DNA from: Marinomonas spartinae
Lineage (GTDB): Bacteria > Pseudomonadota > Gammaproteobacteria > Pseudomonadales > Marinomonadaceae
Length of the DNA stretch: 64,000 bases
NCBI RefSeq assembly: GCF_016461715.1
Contig: NZ_JAEMUI010000001.1
Span: 342,279-406,278, forward strand
Direction of reading: 5' to 3'
The notes beneath the pieces were generated by a model. The model had not been told where the DNA came from, made no database searches, and was given only the letters and a program-made list of their open reading frames with translations. Below, piece by piece: positions 61,364-64,000 of this stretch. Each line of letters opens with the position of its first letter. The first letter of the stretch is position 1. A program made the translations under genes and the position numbers.

Positions 61364-61807
61364 TGTTTAAGCTGAACTACTATTTTGGTAGGTCAGGTCA
61401 GCTCTTTCTTAGTGGAAGGGAGCCCTAAAACAGGGCGCCCCTAAGTCTCTTGTGTCGCGGTTAAAGGGGGTCGGTGAAATGCCGACCCCATAAATGCCTT
61501 TAAAGCATCGAGGAGGAACGAATCGTTCCCCCCTTGAAACCATAGGCACAGGGATGATGGGCATGGCGATTAGGGCGGTTGGCAGGTTGATGGATAAAAG
61601 AGAGTGTTAGGTTTGATAGTTGTCAGTGGTTTGTAAGGATTTTTTGGTGTATAAGTAAAAGGTTACTGGAATTAATTGGTAAAAATTTATTGTGTCAGAA
61701 TGGTACACACCTTAAACACTCAGTGTTTTCTAGGTTCTTAGCGTGCGTGTCCTGATAAAACTCTGTTATTTTTTTAAATTTTGACATTAATATCAAGGAT
61801 AGAAACT
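61364..61807 (+). other. Intergenic region with a run of small hairpins
   Basis: This 444-bp stretch holds no convincing gene. Four short inverted repeats follow each other: GCCCT/AGGGC (61422-61436), GGGGTCGG/CCGACCCC (61467-61489), ATGC/GCAT (61494-61508) and GGAACGA/TCGTTCC (61515-61529). The first may terminate the tape-measure transcript. A short frame ending MMGMAIRAVGRLMDKREC (stop about 61609) could be phage debris. The AT-rich part from about 61620 should hold the promoter of the OLD-family gene. Confidence 0.5.
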
Positions 61808-63619
61808 ATGAAATTAGAATCAATTAAATTAAAGAATTTCCGAGGTTATGGTTCAGAAATACCTATTTCGATCAGTAATCTGACAGCATTTATTGGAAAA
61901 AATGATGCTGGGAAGTCAACAGTACTTGAAGCCTTAGAAATTTTTTTTAATAACTCCTTGGTTAAATGTGAGAAAGATGACTTAAATATAAATGCAGATA
62001 ATAACTTAATTGAGATAACTTGTATTTTTAAGGAGCTCCCACAACAGATAATTCTAGATTCCGCTTTTCCTACATCGCTAGCAGATGAATATCTTCTTAA
62101 CTCAGATGGAAACCTTGAAATTAAAAAAGTTTATACTGCTACGGCAGCGAATCCTAAAGAAAAAATATATATCGTTTGTAATCATCCAACAACTGATTTA
62201 GTAGACGATCTCTTAACTTTAAAGCGCACTGAATTAAGAGAAAGAGCTAATCAACTCGGAGTAGGTATTGAAAATTATAACGCTAATGTTAATTCTTCAA
62301 TAAGACAAGCAATAAGAGCCAAGGTTGACGAGTTAAGTTTATCGAGTATAGATCTGCTTGTTGACAAAGAAGACAGTAAAAGAATTTTTGATTCAATAAA
62401 AAACTACCTACCTCTTTATGCATTATTTCAATCTGATCGGCCTAGTAAAGATGATGATAAAGAAGTTACTGACCCAATGAAAATTGCAGTGCAACAAGCA
62501 CTATCAGAGCTCAGTGATGAAATAGGGCATATTAAAAATGAAGTAAGAGCAAAAGCTATTGAAACCGCAAACAGAACTTTAACTAAGCTTCGTGAGATGT
62601 CTCCAGACTTAGCTGATGAATTAATTCCTGAGTTCAAAACAGAACCTAATTTTGCCTCACAATTTAAATTATCGATTAAATCTGAGGATGATATTTCAAT
62701 AAATAAGAGAGGAAGCGGGGTTAGGAGGTTAATTCTTTTAAACTTCTTTAGAGCTGAAGCTGAGCGAAGAAGAACAGCTGATGATGGAAATAATATTATA
62801 TTTGCTTTTGAAGAGCCGGAAACTTCTCAGCATCCAGATCATCAACGTATGTTAATTGAGGCATTTATGGAACTATCGAATACCTCAAATAGCCAAGTAA
62901 TGTTGACTACACATACTCCAACTTTAGCTGGGTTATTACCTCTTGAAAGCTTGAGGTTTATTGAAAGAGAAGGCCAAAATAGAATAATTCAAATGGGATC
63001 TAATGAAGTATTTAGTAAAGTGGCAGATACATTAGGCCTGTTACCTGACCCTATTTCGAAATATGCTCAAGCAATGCTTCTAGTCGAAGGCAAAGGTGAT
63101 ATTACTTTTGTGGAGCATACTGCTGAAAAGCTAAAAGAGGCTGGTTATATTGAACATACATTCCAAGATAAAAGATTTGCTCTAGTTCCTATTGGTGGAT
63201 GTGGTAATTTGAAGCATTGGAAAACATTACAACTAGCTAAGCAATTTGATATTCCGTACTGTGTTTTATTGGACTCAGATAAAGGAACGAATGAAGAGCA
63301 ACAAAATATTGATAAAGTTGCAGATATGCAAGCTGACGGAATTAAAGCATATATAACACGTAAACGAGAACCTGAAAACTATATTCACTTAGATTGTTTG
63401 TCGCTTCCTGAAGGAAGTCAATTTACTCTTACTGATACTTGTGATGCAAAAGAACTTATTGGTCGAGAAAAAGGGACTCGCAAATCTAATATAATAGAAG
63501 ATTACTGGGTTTTAATGAGTGCTAGAAATATTAGGGAAATGGAGTCTTATTTTGATGGTGACACTGAACGGTTTGAGTTCACCGATATGTTTTCAGATTT
63601 CTTGTCGCTAGTTAAATAA
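61808..63619 (+). CDS. OLD-family ATP-dependent endonuclease (ABC ATPase + TOPRIM)
   Basis: This 603-aa protein has an SMC/ABC-type ATPase: Walker A GKNDAGKST at residues 30-38, signature-like INKRGSGVRRLILLNFF near 298, Walker B FAFEEPE with the Glu pair at 335-336, and the H-loop His at 369. A C-terminal TOPRIM nuclease domain follows, with the catalytic Glu at 427 (LLVEGKGD) and the Asp pair at 489 and 491 (VLLDSDKG). This is the OLD layout also found in GajA of Gabija. Family members defend against phage or process DNA ends. I start at ATG 61808 after AAGGAT. The gene is AT-rich compared with the core genome. A GajB-type UvrD helicase does not appear to follow. Confidence 0.9.
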   Translation: MKLESIKLKNFRGYGSEIPISISNLTAFIGKNDAGKSTVLEALEIFFNNSLVKCEKDDLNINADNNLIEITCIFKELPQQIILDSAFPTSLADEYLLNSDGNLEIKKVYTATAANPKEKIYIVCNHPTTDLVDDLLTLKRTELRERANQLGVGIENYNANVNSSIRQAIRAKVDELSLSSIDLLVDKEDSKRIFDSIKNYLPLYALFQSDRPSKDDDKEVTDPMKIAVQQALSELSDEIGHIKNEVRAKAIETANRTLTKLREMSPDLADELIPEFKTEPNFASQFKLSIKSEDDISINKRGSGVRRLILLNFFRAEAERRRTADDGNNIIFAFEEPETSQHPDHQRMLIEAFMELSNTSNSQVMLTTHTPTLAGLLPLESLRFIEREGQNRIIQMGSNEVFSKVADTLGLLPDPISKYAQAMLLVEGKGDITFVEHTAEKLKEAGYIEHTFQDKRFALVPIGGCGNLKHWKTLQLAKQFDIPYCVLLDSDKGTNEEQQNIDKVADMQADGIKAYITRKREPENYIHLDCLSLPEGSQFTLTDTCDAKELIGREKGTRKSNIIEDYWVLMSARNIREMESYFDGDTERFEFTDMFSDFLSLVK

Positions 63620-63632
63620 GCATACAATTCAA

Positions 63633-63678
63633 GGGGGCAAATTCGTTGATTTTTAGAAGGCCAACGATATCTGCCCCC
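63633..63678. other. Strong hairpin between the OLD gene and the next ORF
   Basis: GGGGGCA and CGTTG on the left pair with CAACG and TGCCCCC on the right, about 16 bp of stem with a small internal bulge around a 13-nt loop. No T tract follows directly, so it is not a standard terminator. It might be a processing or attenuation signal, or an operator. Confidence 0.6.
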
Positions 63679-63746
63679 AACTTCCCAAATTTCAAAAGAT
63701 CATGATATAAATGATTTGGATTAGCTGATCGGATTAAAAACTGAAT

Positions 63747-64000
63747 ATGAATAATGAAAACAAAAATCATATTTTTCCTGCGCAAGATCAAAGGCAAATC
63801 TGTGATCTAAGTAATGCATACCTAAATCATATTTTATTCGATGAAATAAAAGATTATTCTGATTTTTATGAGCATTTATCTATGTCTACATATAGCTTTA
63901 GGACGCAGGGCACGACCTCATTGATTAATATTGATACATATGTTTACTCTTCTATGAGAGCTACTTTAAATTCCATATTGGAAATTCTTAAAAAAGGTAG
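63747..64000 (+). CDS. Unrecognised protein downstream of the OLD gene (5' part only)
   Basis: An ATG at 63747 opens a frame that stays open to the window edge, giving 84 codons. The sequence begins NNENKNHIFPAQDQRQ and continues with DEIKDYSDFYEHLSMSTYSF and RATLNSILEILKKG; it looks mostly helical, soluble, and rich in Asn, Tyr and Ser. I recognise no domain. It is not the start of a UvrD-type helicase. Composition is AT-rich like the OLD gene 127 bp upstream on the same strand, so the two probably entered together and may work as a pair. The ribosome-binding site is weak. Confidence 0.6.
   Translation, partial: MNNENKNHIFPAQDQRQICDLSNAYLNHILFDEIKDYSDFYEHLSMSTYSFRTQGTTSLINIDTYVYSSMRATLNSILEILKKG

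Noticed and set aside
59702..61807. A second copy of the tRNA-Leu 3' end as attachment site
   Set aside because: I read through the segment and did not find a repeat of the T-arm/acceptor sequence inside the window; it may lie beyond 64000 or be lost.
61808..63619. Gabija GajA
   Set aside because: The domain layout fits, but a GajB-type helicase is not seen in the first 84 codons of the next gene, so I only call it OLD-family.
61364..64000. Retron or CRISPR array
   Set aside because: No reverse transcriptase, no repeat-spacer pattern; the hairpins are single and dissimilar.

Overview
The window looks like chromosome of a marine gammaproteobacterium of the Oceanospirillales, most like Marinomonas. 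I infer this from gene content, gene order and a base composition that looks to be in the mid-40s % GC; no search was run. Most of the first 59.7 kb is conserved core genome. The last 4.3 kb is an accessory segment next to a tRNA-Leu gene.

Region by region. (1) 1-1420: the 3' end of a VanA-type Rieske oxygenase and its VanB-type reductase. (2) 1608-11633: a long co-directional block, pyrG, eno, ftsB, ispD, ispF, truD, surE, pcm, a DUF368 (PopT-like) gene, nlpD and rpoS, with many 4-23 bp gene overlaps. (3) 11717-21081: a Tat-exported dienelactone-hydrolase-like protein, a folM/folE pterin pair, a small membrane protein, an MFS exporter, an AraC regulator divergent from an aldehyde dehydrogenase, and a usp-agcS operon. 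(4) 21556-29307: a Pit phosphate transporter, two tandem membrane-anchored helical proteins that look paralogous, a LysE exporter, topB with a near-consensus LexA box, a second usp, a small membrane protein behind a Fur-like box, and fklB. (5) 29408-39558, mostly minus strand: GNAT, roxA, purB, a small membrane protein, monomeric icd, hflD, mnmA, nudJ, rluE, cspD. (6) 39881-50702: clpS-clpA, infA, aat, ftsK-lolA-rarA, serS. (7) 50816-54270: cobA, the tusDCBE sulfur relay, yccA, hpf. (8) 54508-59701: a phage-derived pair resembling lambda O/DnaT and lambda P replication proteins, then uvrY/gacA, uvrC, pgsA and tRNA-Gly, tRNA-Cys, tRNA-Leu.

The accessory segment starts right after tRNA-Leu. It contains three short direct repeats spaced about one helical turn apart, the start of what looks like a phage integrase, a GC-rich and C-rich fragment of a phage tail tape-measure gene, a run of four small hairpins, and then an AT-rich OLD-family ATPase/TOPRIM nuclease gene. 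A strong hairpin separates that gene from an unrecognised ORF that runs off the window. I read this as a decayed prophage at a tRNA hot spot, now carrying a likely anti-phage module. That module is the best candidate here for something undescribed.

How the genes work together: the clusters cover nucleotide and isoprenoid precursor synthesis, stationary-phase and envelope control (surE, pcm, nlpD, rpoS), tRNA modification (truD, mnmA, tusDCBE), proteolysis by the N-degron route (aat, clpS, clpA), chromosome segregation and repair (ftsK, rarA, uvrC, topB) and replicative helicase loading (the lambda O/P-like pair).
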